A stretch of 42,613 nucleotides of DNA from Candidatus Hydrogenedentota bacterium (lineage in GTDB: Bacteria; Hydrogenedentota; Hydrogenedentia; Hydrogenedentales; CAILVY01). The position numbers and the translations under genes were made by a program. The notes beneath the pieces are model-generated. The model did not search any database, was not told the origin of the DNA, and saw nothing but the letters and a program-made list of their open reading frames with translations. The stretch is taken from the NCBI GenBank assembly GCA_903837785.1, contig CAILVY010000066.1, positions 1-42,613 on the forward strand, given 5' to 3'. Positions 8,167 to 15,277 of the stretch are shown here, in pieces; the first letter of the stretch is position 1, and each line of letters starts with the position of its first letter.

Positions 8167-9948
8167 ATGTCCGTACGCGTTGCCGACTACATCGCCGCCC
8201 ATCTCCAGTCCATCGGCGTCAAGGATGTCTTTCTGCTTTCCGGTGGCGGCATGATGCACCTCTTGGACGGCCTGGGACGCGTCGAGGGCCTCAAAATTCG
8301 ATGCAACCACCACGAACAGGCCTGCGCCTTCGCAGCCGATGCCTATGCCCGGCAGCGTGCCGGGCTCGGCGTCTGCTATGCCACCAGCGGCCCCGGCGCC
8401 ACGAATATCCTTACCGGGCTCGTCGGCGCTTGGCAGGACTCGACCCCCGTCCTCTTCATCACCGGCCAGAGCAAAGTCTCTCAAACCATCCGCGGCACGC
8501 GCATTCCCGGATTGCGGCAGGCCGGGGTCTTCGAAGTCGACATCGTAGCGATGGCCGAGTCCGTGACGAAGTACACGGCCTTTCTCGATGAACCGGCCAA
8601 AGTGCGTTATCACCTCGAGCGCGCCATACACACCGCCCTGCACGGACGGCCCGGCCCCGTATTGCTCGACATTCCCCTGGACATTCAGGGCGCCCCGGTG
8701 GATCCCGGCGCCCTCGAGGGATTCCCCCCCCCCGAGGACGATGCGCCCCGAGACCTTTCCGCCGTGGACTCAGTGCTCGAACGCCTTGAGGCGGCACAGC
8801 GTCCGCTCCTCCTGGGCGGCTATGGAATTCGCTGTGCCAAGGCCGTACCCGCCTTTCGCGCCCTGGCGGACGCCCTCGGAGCCCCCGTAGTTACGACGCA
8901 GCTCGGCAAGGACGTCTTCCCCTGCGATCATCCCCTCTTTGTGGGGCATCCCGGCCCCAAGGGCGACCGGCCCGGGAATTTCGCCCTCCAAAATGCCGAC
9001 CTCATTCTCTCGCTCGGATGCAGCCTGCATGTCCTGACCACGGGCTTCGAACTAGAGGGCTTTGCGCCCAACGCCCACAAGATTCTCGTTGATCCCGATC
9101 CCGCCGTGCTGGCCCGCGAGCATGTGGGGGTTCAGGAAAAGATTCAGTGCGACGTGGGGCTCTTTGCCCGTTCGCTTCACAAAACCATTCGCGTACCCCA
9201 TGCTTGCGAGGCGTGGCGCACCCGCTGCGCCCAGTGGAAAAACCGCTATGCCGTGCGGAACGAACCCCACGTCATCACGGAAGGCCCGGTCAACTTCTAC
9301 GAATTCGCCGAGGTCTTGAGCCAGGTCCTGAAGGGCGATGAAACCATCGTGACGGATGCCGGCTCCGCCTTCTACGTCATGGGACAGGCCTTCCGGCTCA
9401 AGGGGGATCAGCGCTACATCGTCTCCGGATCGCTGGGCTCGATGGGCTTCGCCTTGCCCGCCAGCATTGGCGTTTGCGCCGCCGACCCTAATCGCATGGC
9501 GATCTGCGTCACTGGCGACGGATCCCTCCAGACGAATATCCATGAACTCGAGACGATGCGCCTGAACCGCATGAACCTCAAGCTCTTTGTCATCAACAAC
9601 GATGGCTACGTCTCCATACGCAACACGCAACTGGGCTTCTTCGGCGGGCCCTACTTCGCCACCACCCGGGAAACGGGCGTGTCCATGCCGCCGCTGGACA
9701 AGCTCGCCGCGGCCTATGGCCTGCCTTACATCGACTGTGCAAATCGCGCAGGGCTGCGCGCGGCGCTCGAAGAGTGCCTCGCGGCCGAGGGCCCGGTCGT
9801 TTGCGGCATCACGGCCCAGGAGGATCAGCAGATCATCCCGACGGTTTCCTCCGTCCGGCTCCCCAACGGCCAGATGCAATCCAAGCCGCTACATGATATG
9901 TTTCCCTTTATGGCAGAAGACGAACTGCAGGCAAACATGCGCGCTTGA
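8167..9948 (+). CDS. Thiamine diphosphate-dependent enzyme, acetolactate synthase-like; candidate sugar acyl transferase
   Basis: 593 residues from the ATG at 8167, with GGAGGA ten bases upstream. An upstream open extension lies inside the aldolase gene. All three domains of the acetolactate synthase/pyruvate decarboxylase superfamily are present: the N-terminal PYR domain with the cofactor-activating Glu50 in NHHEQA, a central domain (about 190-340), and a PP domain with the ThDP/Mg motif GDG (450-452) to NN (477-478). Acetolactate synthase of valine biosynthesis is unlikely given the context and no adjacent small subunit. In yersiniose biosynthesis, YerE, a ThDP enzyme of this superfamily, adds an acetyl group from pyruvate to a CDP-4-keto-3,6-dideoxyhexose. 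The same sugar substrate is predicted here from rfbF, rfbG and rfbH, so this is probably a YerE-type enzyme. Its donor may be longer than pyruvate. Confidence 0.88.
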   Translation: MSVRVADYIAAHLQSIGVKDVFLLSGGGMMHLLDGLGRVEGLKIRCNHHEQACAFAADAYARQRAGLGVCYATSGPGATNILTGLVGAWQDSTPVLFITGQSKVSQTIRGTRIPGLRQAGVFEVDIVAMAESVTKYTAFLDEPAKVRYHLERAIHTALHGRPGPVLLDIPLDIQGAPVDPGALEGFPPPEDDAPRDLSAVDSVLERLEAAQRPLLLGGYGIRCAKAVPAFRALADALGAPVVTTQLGKDVFPCDHPLFVGHPGPKGDRPGNFALQNADLILSLGCSLHVLTTGFELEGFAPNAHKILVDPDPAVLAREHVGVQEKIQCDVGLFARSLHKTIRVPHACEAWRTRCAQWKNRYAVRNEPHVITEGPVNFYEFAEVLSQVLKGDETIVTDAGSAFYVMGQAFRLKGDQRYIVSGSLGSMGFALPASIGVCAADPNRMAICVTGDGSLQTNIHELETMRLNRMNLKLFVINNDGYVSIRNTQLGFFGGPYFATTRETGVSMPPLDKLAAAYGLPYIDCANRAGLRAALEECLAAEGPVVCGITAQEDQQIIPTVSSVRLPNGQMQSKPLHDMFPFMAEDELQANMRA

Positions 9949-9995
9949 CCGCTCCCCTGCGGCGGGCGCATGAAACACGACTCCGGGAAACACGG

Positions 9996-10904
9996 ATGCA
10001 GACGGAGAGATTGAGAGTCGCCATCCTGGGCAGCGGCAATATCGGCACGGACCTCCTCATCAAGGTCCTCCGCTCGCCGCACCTGGATTGCGCCCTGTTT
10101 ATCGGACGGCGCCTCGGCTCGCCCGGCATGGCCAAAGCCATGAGCCTGGGCGTGCGCGTGTCGGATCAGGGCATCGACGCGATCATCCGCGAACCCGATT
10201 GCTGCGACCTCGTCTTTGATGCCACCTCCGCCGAAGACCACAAGCGCCATTGGCCCGTCCTGGATCGCCTGGGCAAGATCGCCATCGACCTCACCCCCTC
10301 CCGCGTCGGCGCCATGTGCGTGCCGGCCGTTAATCTCGAGGCGTGCATGGATTGCCGCAACCTCAACATGGTTTCTTGCGGAGGCCAGGTTTCTGTGCCC
10401 CTTGCCCATGTCCTCGGCAACGTCTTTGGCCCCCTCGAATACGTCGAGGTGGTTTCCACGATCGCCTCGCGCAGCGCCGGCCCCGCCACGCGCCTGAACA
10501 TGGACGAATATGTCCTAACCACCGAGCAGGGCCTGCTCACGTTCTCCTCGGCCCGTCGCGCCAAAGCCATCTTGAATCTCAACCCGGCCGACCCGCCCAT
10601 CATCATGCAAACCACTGTGTTCGCGCGCATGCCGCAATCCGACTTGACCCGGCTCGCCTTGGCCGTCGACCTCATGGTTGACCGAATCCGGCAGTACGTG
10701 CCCGGCTATCAACTCATAGTCCCGCCCGTCTGGGAAAACGGACGTATCGTGATTATGGTTCGCGTCCAGGGCCGCGGCGATTATCTCCAACGCTTTGCCG
10801 GCAACCTCGACGTCATCAACTGCGCCGCGCTCGAAACCGCCGAAGCCTTTGCCCAAAGCCGATCCCGGGACCGGGATGAGGTGAAACACGCATGTCGAAG
10901 CTGA
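9996..10904 (+). CDS. Acetaldehyde dehydrogenase (acylating), MhpF/BphJ/DmpF family
   Basis: 302 residues from the ATG at 9996. A TTG at 9945, overlapping the previous stop, is possible but would add a 17-residue tail that the family lacks. The enzyme interconverts acetyl-CoA + NADH and acetaldehyde. Evidence is the N-terminal GSGNIGTDL Rossmann loop, IDLTPSRVG, and the catalytic Cys128 in NMVSCGGQVSVP, nearly identical to the family signature. In aromatic meta-cleavage pathways it forms a channelling complex with 4-hydroxy-2-oxovalerate aldolase, and that partner is the very next gene, overlapping by 13 bases. No aromatic-degradation gene is nearby, so the pair likely runs biosynthetically, from acetyl-CoA to acetaldehyde to a hydroxy-keto acid. 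That direction is inference. Confidence 0.9.
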   Translation: MQTERLRVAILGSGNIGTDLLIKVLRSPHLDCALFIGRRLGSPGMAKAMSLGVRVSDQGIDAIIREPDCCDLVFDATSAEDHKRHWPVLDRLGKIAIDLTPSRVGAMCVPAVNLEACMDCRNLNMVSCGGQVSVPLAHVLGNVFGPLEYVEVVSTIASRSAGPATRLNMDEYVLTTEQGLLTFSSARRAKAILNLNPADPPIIMQTTVFARMPQSDLTRLALAVDLMVDRIRQYVPGYQLIVPPVWENGRIVIMVRVQGRGDYLQRFAGNLDVINCAALETAEAFAQSRSRDRDEVKHACRS

Positions 10905-11908
10905 GCATTCACGATCCCACCCTCCGCGACGGCAACCACGCCGTGCGGCATCAGTTGACCGCGGAGCAGATTGCCCTCTACGCACGCGCGGCGGAGGCCG
11001 CGGGCATTCCAACCGTCGAGGTTGGGCATGGAAACGGCCTCGGCGCTTCCTCCCTGCAGGTCGGCCTCAGTCTGCTCGACGATGCCACGATGATCTGCAC
11101 CGCCCGCGAGAATCTCGCCCGCACGAAACTCGGGGTCTTTGCGATTCCCGGCTTTGCCACAGTGGATCGCGACCTGCGGCCCGCACTGGACATGGGCGTG
11201 GACGTCGTCCGCATCGGCGCGCATTGCACTGAGGCTGACATCACACAACGCCACATCAGTTACGTGCGCGAGCGGGGCAAGGAAGTCTATGGCATCCTGA
11301 TGATGTGCCACATGGCCCCGCAGGAAACCCTGCTCGAGGAATGCCGCAAGATCGAGTCCTATGGCGCGGAAGGCGTGGTTCTGATGGACTCCGCGGGCGC
11401 GTTGCTCCCCAGCGATGTCACCGCGCGCATCGAACTGCTCGTCCGCAATCTCGGCATTCCGGTCGGGTTCCACGCGCACAACAACCTTGGCCTCGCCATC
11501 GCTAACGCCATGGCCGCCGCCGAAGCGGGCGCCAGCATCCTCGACGGATGTGCCCGGGGCTTCGGGGCGGGCGCCGGCAATGCCCAGCTCGAAGTCCTGG
11601 TTTCTGTGCTGGAGAAGGCGGGCTACACGACCGGCGTGAATTTGTACAAAGTGCTCGACCTGGGAGAGGTCGCCGAACAGCACCTCGTCACCTCGATGCC
11701 CAGCATCAAGTCCCTGAGCATTGTCAGCGGCTTGGCCGGCGTCTTCTCGGGCTTTGCCAAGCATGTCGAACAAATCGCTCTCGAATACGGCGTCGACCCG
11801 CGTGACATCTTCTTCGAACTGGGGAGGCAGCGCGTCGTGGCGGGACAGGAAGACCGCATCATCGAAACCGCCGAGGCGCTTCGCGCCGCGAAAGGGAACC
11901 GTCCGTGA
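10892..11908 (+). CDS. 4-hydroxy-2-oxovalerate aldolase, MhpE/BphI/DmpG family
   Basis: 338 residues. It catalyses the reversible aldol reaction of pyruvate and acetaldehyde to 4-hydroxy-2-oxopentanoate. The HMG-CoA-lyase-like TIM barrel is recognisable from TLRDGNHA (Arg12, Asp13), VEVGHGNGLGASS, LMDSAGA, the metal-binding HAH at His194/His196 in GFHAHNNLG, and DGCARGFGAGAGN. The C-terminal communication domain that docks onto the dehydrogenase is present, giving full family length. Start and stop overlap both neighbours: 13 bases with the dehydrogenase and GTGA with the following SDR. Confidence 0.92.
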   Translation: MSKLSIHDPTLRDGNHAVRHQLTAEQIALYARAAEAAGIPTVEVGHGNGLGASSLQVGLSLLDDATMICTARENLARTKLGVFAIPGFATVDRDLRPALDMGVDVVRIGAHCTEADITQRHISYVRERGKEVYGILMMCHMAPQETLLEECRKIESYGAEGVVLMDSAGALLPSDVTARIELLVRNLGIPVGFHAHNNLGLAIANAMAAAEAGASILDGCARGFGAGAGNAQLEVLVSVLEKAGYTTGVNLYKVLDLGEVAEQHLVTSMPSIKSLSIVSGLAGVFSGFAKHVEQIALEYGVDPRDIFFELGRQRVVAGQEDRIIETAEALRAAKGNRP

Positions 11909-12969
11909 AGCCGGAACAATGCGCCATGATGCAACGGGATTGCCGGGAAACCCTCGCCGAAGGGCACCGCGCCCTCGAACCCCTCCGGGACAGCCGCGTC
12001 CTCATCACCGGAGGCACCGGCTTCCTCGGAACCTGGCTCACGGAAATGACCGCCTGCCTCAACGATCTCTACGGCTTCAACACGCGCTTGCTCCTGGCCT
12101 CCAACCGTGCCTCCAGTTTCAAGGACCGCATGCCGCATCTCGCCGCACGGCCCGATGTTCACCTCATGGAATGCGACGTCCGGCACATCGTGGATCTGCC
12201 CGAGGACGTCGCCTGGGTCATCCACGCCGCATGCTCGCCCGACAGCCGCGTACATGTCTCCGACCCCTTGAGAACCATCGATGTCCTTGTCAATGGCACC
12301 GCCGCCCTGCTCTCGGCCGCCGCACGCCTCCCCAACCTTCGGAACATTCTGCATGTCAGTTCCGGCTGGGTCTATGGCGCACAGCCCCAGGAACTGCTGC
12401 GCATTCCCGAGGATTTCTGGGGCGCCCTCTCGCCCACGTCCGTGTCTGCCGCGTATGCCGAGGGGAAGCGCTGTGCAGAGACAGTCTGCGCCGCCTACCG
12501 CAATCAGCAGCGGCTCCCGATGGTGACGGCGCGGCCCTTCACGTTCATCGGGCCGTGTCAGGCCCTGGACAAGCCGTGGGCCGTCAACAACTTCCTCCGT
12601 GATGCCTTGCTGGGCGGGCCGATCCGGATCCTGGGCGACCCGCAAACCGTGCGTAGTTTCCTCTATGCCAGCGACATGGCGTTTTGGATGTTCCGCGCGC
12701 TGGCCTGCGGCAAGGACGGCCAGTGTTTCAATATCGGAAGCCCGGAAGGAACTACCTTGCATGAACTCGCCCTCAAAATCGCCGCGCAGGTCTCCGGTGG
12801 CCTCGAAATCACCCTCCCCAACCTCAGTGCCAAGGCCTGTCCGGGACCCCGCTTTGTCCCCGACACCGCCCGTGCGCAAGAGTCGTTGGGCCTGAAGCCA
12901 ACCGTCGGCCTCGATGAAGCCATCCGGCGCACCCTCGCCTGGAACCAATGGGAGCAAGCGACTGCATGA
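11905..12969 (+). CDS. NAD-dependent epimerase/dehydratase family protein (second extended SDR of the locus)
   Basis: 354 residues from a GTG at 11905 that overlaps the aldolase stop; AAAGGGAA lies upstream. An ATG at 11926 is a weaker alternative. The Rossmann motif is GGTGFLG (residues 36-42), complete here unlike in the first SDR. HAACSPDSR, SSGWVYG and the catalytic Tyr184/Lys188 in YAEGK follow, then RPFTFIGPCQ and CFNIGS near the C-terminus. The Trp in SSGWVYG replaces the acidic residue found in 4,6-dehydratases, arguing against a dehydratase reaction. A reductase or epimerase acting on the branched CDP-sugar is plausible, by analogy with YerF in yersiniose synthesis. Confidence 0.85.
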   Translation: MKPEQCAMMQRDCRETLAEGHRALEPLRDSRVLITGGTGFLGTWLTEMTACLNDLYGFNTRLLLASNRASSFKDRMPHLAARPDVHLMECDVRHIVDLPEDVAWVIHAACSPDSRVHVSDPLRTIDVLVNGTAALLSAAARLPNLRNILHVSSGWVYGAQPQELLRIPEDFWGALSPTSVSAAYAEGKRCAETVCAAYRNQQRLPMVTARPFTFIGPCQALDKPWAVNNFLRDALLGGPIRILGDPQTVRSFLYASDMAFWMFRALACGKDGQCFNIGSPEGTTLHELALKIAAQVSGGLEITLPNLSAKACPGPRFVPDTARAQESLGLKPTVGLDEAIRRTLAWNQWEQATA

Positions 12970-13919
12970 AGCGCATCTGCGTGATCACCCCGTGCTATAA
13001 CGAGGAAGGCAACGTCAAGCTCCTCGCTGAACGCGTCGCCGCCGTCTTCCGAGAGCTTCCCGGTTATGCGTACGAACATCTCTTTGCGGACAACGCCTCG
13101 ACGGATGCCACACTCGACGTGTTGCGGACGCTTGCGGCCGCCGATGCCCACATCAAAGTCATTGCCAACGCCAAGAACTTCGGACAGCCGCGTTCCCTCT
13201 TCAATGCCATTCTCGCCGCGGAAGCGGACGCCATTGTCATCGTCGCCGCGGACCTTCAGGATCCTCCGGAACTCATCCCCCGGTTCATCCAGAAATGGGA
13301 GGAAGGCTTCCAGGTCGTCTTCGGCATCCGCGCCAAGCGCCACGAAGCGCCCCTGATGACCTTGGCAAGAAAGGGATATTACCGCGCCCTGCACCGCATC
13401 TCAGGCGACAATCTCGTCATGGACGCCGGCGATTTCCTGCTAATGGACCAGCGCGTTCAGGAGATCCTGCGCCGCATCCGCGACACAAATCCCTATCTCC
13501 GGGGCCTCCTCGTCTCGCTCGGTTTCTCCTGCACCGGCATTGACTACACGATGGAAGCGCGGCATTCCGGAAAAACCAAGCTGAGCCCCTTCGGACTCAT
13601 GGCCTTCGCCTGGAACGGCGTCATCAACCACACCCTGTTGCCCCTGCGCCTGGCCACGGCCGTCGGACTCGGCATGTCCCTCCTCAGCATCCTGGCGGCC
13701 TTCGGCTACCTCGTGCTGAAACTCATCTCCTGGCAAACGTCGCCGCCCGGCATTGCCACGCTAATCATCGGCATGTTCTTCCTGGCCGGCGTGCAGTTGT
13801 TCCTGCTCGGATTCATCGGCGAACTCGTGGCCTCGATCTTCCGCGAAGGGAAGAATTTCCCCCTCGTCGTCGAGCGCGAACGCGTAAACTTCGGCCCGGA
13901 ACCCGAGTCACGGAAGTAA
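12966..13919 (+). CDS. Family 2 glycosyltransferase of the polyprenyl-phosphate (DPM1/GtrB/ArnC-like) type
   Basis: 317 residues from the ATG at 12966, overlapping the previous stop as ATGA; GGGAG lies upstream. An ATG at 12948 would start inside the SDR gene. The GT-A domain opens with VITPCYNEEGN, then ADNASTDAT and the nucleotide/metal motif AADLQDPPE. Two C-terminal transmembrane segments (about residues 222-250 and 262-290) complete the classic layout of enzymes that load a sugar onto undecaprenyl or dolichyl phosphate. The sugar could be the product of this locus. The lipid-linked product would feed GT-C-type membrane transferases, and three polytopic proteins lie in the same operon. 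Sugar identity is unknown. Confidence 0.88.
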   Translation: MKRICVITPCYNEEGNVKLLAERVAAVFRELPGYAYEHLFADNASTDATLDVLRTLAAADAHIKVIANAKNFGQPRSLFNAILAAEADAIVIVAADLQDPPELIPRFIQKWEEGFQVVFGIRAKRHEAPLMTLARKGYYRALHRISGDNLVMDAGDFLLMDQRVQEILRRIRDTNPYLRGLLVSLGFSCTGIDYTMEARHSGKTKLSPFGLMAFAWNGVINHTLLPLRLATAVGLGMSLLSILAAFGYLVLKLISWQTSPPGIATLIIGMFFLAGVQLFLLGFIGELVASIFREGKNFPLVVERERVNFGPEPESRK

Positions 13920-13956
13920 TTGCAGCCTCAGCCTTCAATTTGGAGACCTCACGCGC

Positions 13957-15276
13957 ATGGCCGACAGCGAACAGATCCGGGCACAGATTCGAACGCTGGT
14001 CAAAGCTTTCTATGACGCGGAACACGCCCGCCCCGAATTCGTGCCCGGCGCTGCAACCGTCCACTATGGCGGACGCGTCTTTGATCAGGCCGAGCTCGCC
14101 AACGCGGTGGATGCCTCCCTGGACTTCTGGCTCACCGCGGGACGTTTTGCCCAACGCTTCGAAACCGACCTGGCGCAGTGGCTCGGCGTGCGGGAAGTTA
14201 TGCTCACAAACTCCGGCTCTTCAGCCAACCTCCTGGCGATCTCCGCACTGACCTCGCCCTTGCTCGGAGACCGGCGTCTCTTGCCCGGCGATGAAGTGAT
14301 CACCGCTGCGTCCGCATTCCCCTCCACAGTGGCGCCCCTCGTCCAGTGCAATCTCGTCCCCGTGTTCGTCGATGTCGCGCTCGGCACGTACAACGCCCTG
14401 CCCGAGCGCGTCGCGGAAGCCATCGGGCCGAAGACCCGCGCCATTGTCCTCGCCCATACGATGGGAAATCCGTTCGACCTGGAGGCGATCATGCGCCTCG
14501 CCCGGGACCATGGGCTCTGGGTCGTCGAGGACACCTGTGACGCGCTCGGAAGTCGTTATGCGAATCAACTGGCCGGCACCTTTGGCGACCTCTCCACCTG
14601 CTCCTTCTACCCCGCCCATCACATCACGATGGGCGAGGGCGGCTGCGTCGCCACGAACAACCCCCTTCTGGCGCGCGCCGTGCGCTCCTTCCGCGATTGG
14701 GGGCGCGACTGCTACTGCGACAGCGGACGAAACAACACGTGCGGAAAACGATTTTCACAGCAATTCGGAACCCTGCCGCTCGGATACGATCATCGATACG
14801 TCTATTCGCATCTCGGATATAACCTCCAGATCACCGATATCCAGGCCGCCATCGGCTGCGCACAACTCCAGAAACTTCCGGGCTTCATTGAAGCGCGCAA
14901 AACCAACTGGAAACGTCTCCGGGAGGGCCTGGCGCCCTATGAACACCGCCTCCTCCTGCCGGAAGCCACTCCCGGGAGCGATCCCGCGTGGTTTGGCTTC
15001 GTCATCACGATTCGGGAAGGCGCCGGCTTCACGCGGGCCGGCCTTGTCGACCATCTTGAAAGGAACAAGATTGAGACGCGAAATCTCTTTGCCGGGAACC
15101 TCTTGCGGCATCCCGCCTTTGACGGCGTCGCGCACCGCGTCGTGGGGCCGCTGTCGAACTCCGACCGCATCACTGAAGAGACCTTCTTCGTGGGATGCTA
15201 TCCCGGCCTCAGACCTGAGGAACTCGACTACATGACGGACTGCTTCCAGGCCTTCCTTGACGCCGTGGACGGGTGA
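13957..15276 (+). CDS. rfbH: CDP-6-deoxy-4-keto-D-glucose 3-dehydrase (E1), PMP- and [2Fe-2S]-dependent
   Basis: 439 residues. Related to DegT/DnrJ/EryC1 aminotransferases but a C3 deoxygenase: it removes the C3 hydroxyl of CDP-4-keto-6-deoxyglucose. Two diagnostic traits are visible. The usual PLP lysine is replaced by histidine, His221 in FYPAHHITMGEGG. The iron-sulfur ligands are in place as C194-X57-C252-X-C254-X7-C262, which matches the motif known for Yersinia E1. GNPFD and EDTCDALGS are typical cofactor-pocket segments. E1 needs an electron-donating reductase (E3, an FAD/[2Fe-2S] protein), and none is in the window. GGAGA lies upstream of the ATG; the next gene begins one base after the stop. 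Confidence 0.95.
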   Translation: MADSEQIRAQIRTLVKAFYDAEHARPEFVPGAATVHYGGRVFDQAELANAVDASLDFWLTAGRFAQRFETDLAQWLGVREVMLTNSGSSANLLAISALTSPLLGDRRLLPGDEVITAASAFPSTVAPLVQCNLVPVFVDVALGTYNALPERVAEAIGPKTRAIVLAHTMGNPFDLEAIMRLARDHGLWVVEDTCDALGSRYANQLAGTFGDLSTCSFYPAHHITMGEGGCVATNNPLLARAVRSFRDWGRDCYCDSGRNNTCGKRFSQQFGTLPLGYDHRYVYSHLGYNLQITDIQAAIGCAQLQKLPGFIEARKTNWKRLREGLAPYEHRLLLPEATPGSDPAWFGFVITIREGAGFTRAGLVDHLERNKIETRNLFAGNLLRHPAFDGVAHRVVGPLSNSDRITEETFFVGCYPGLRPEELDYMTDCFQAFLDAVDG

Positions 15277-15277
15277 C

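Noticed and set aside
8167..9948. Biosynthetic acetolactate synthase (ilvB)
   Set aside because: No regulatory subunit or ilvC/ilvD neighbour; the CDP-sugar context and similarity to YerE-type enzymes fit better. Not formally excluded.
13957..15276. DegT-type sugar aminotransferase
   Set aside because: The PLP lysine is His221 and four cysteines match the E1 iron-sulfur motif, so it is a 3-dehydrase and not an aminotransferase.
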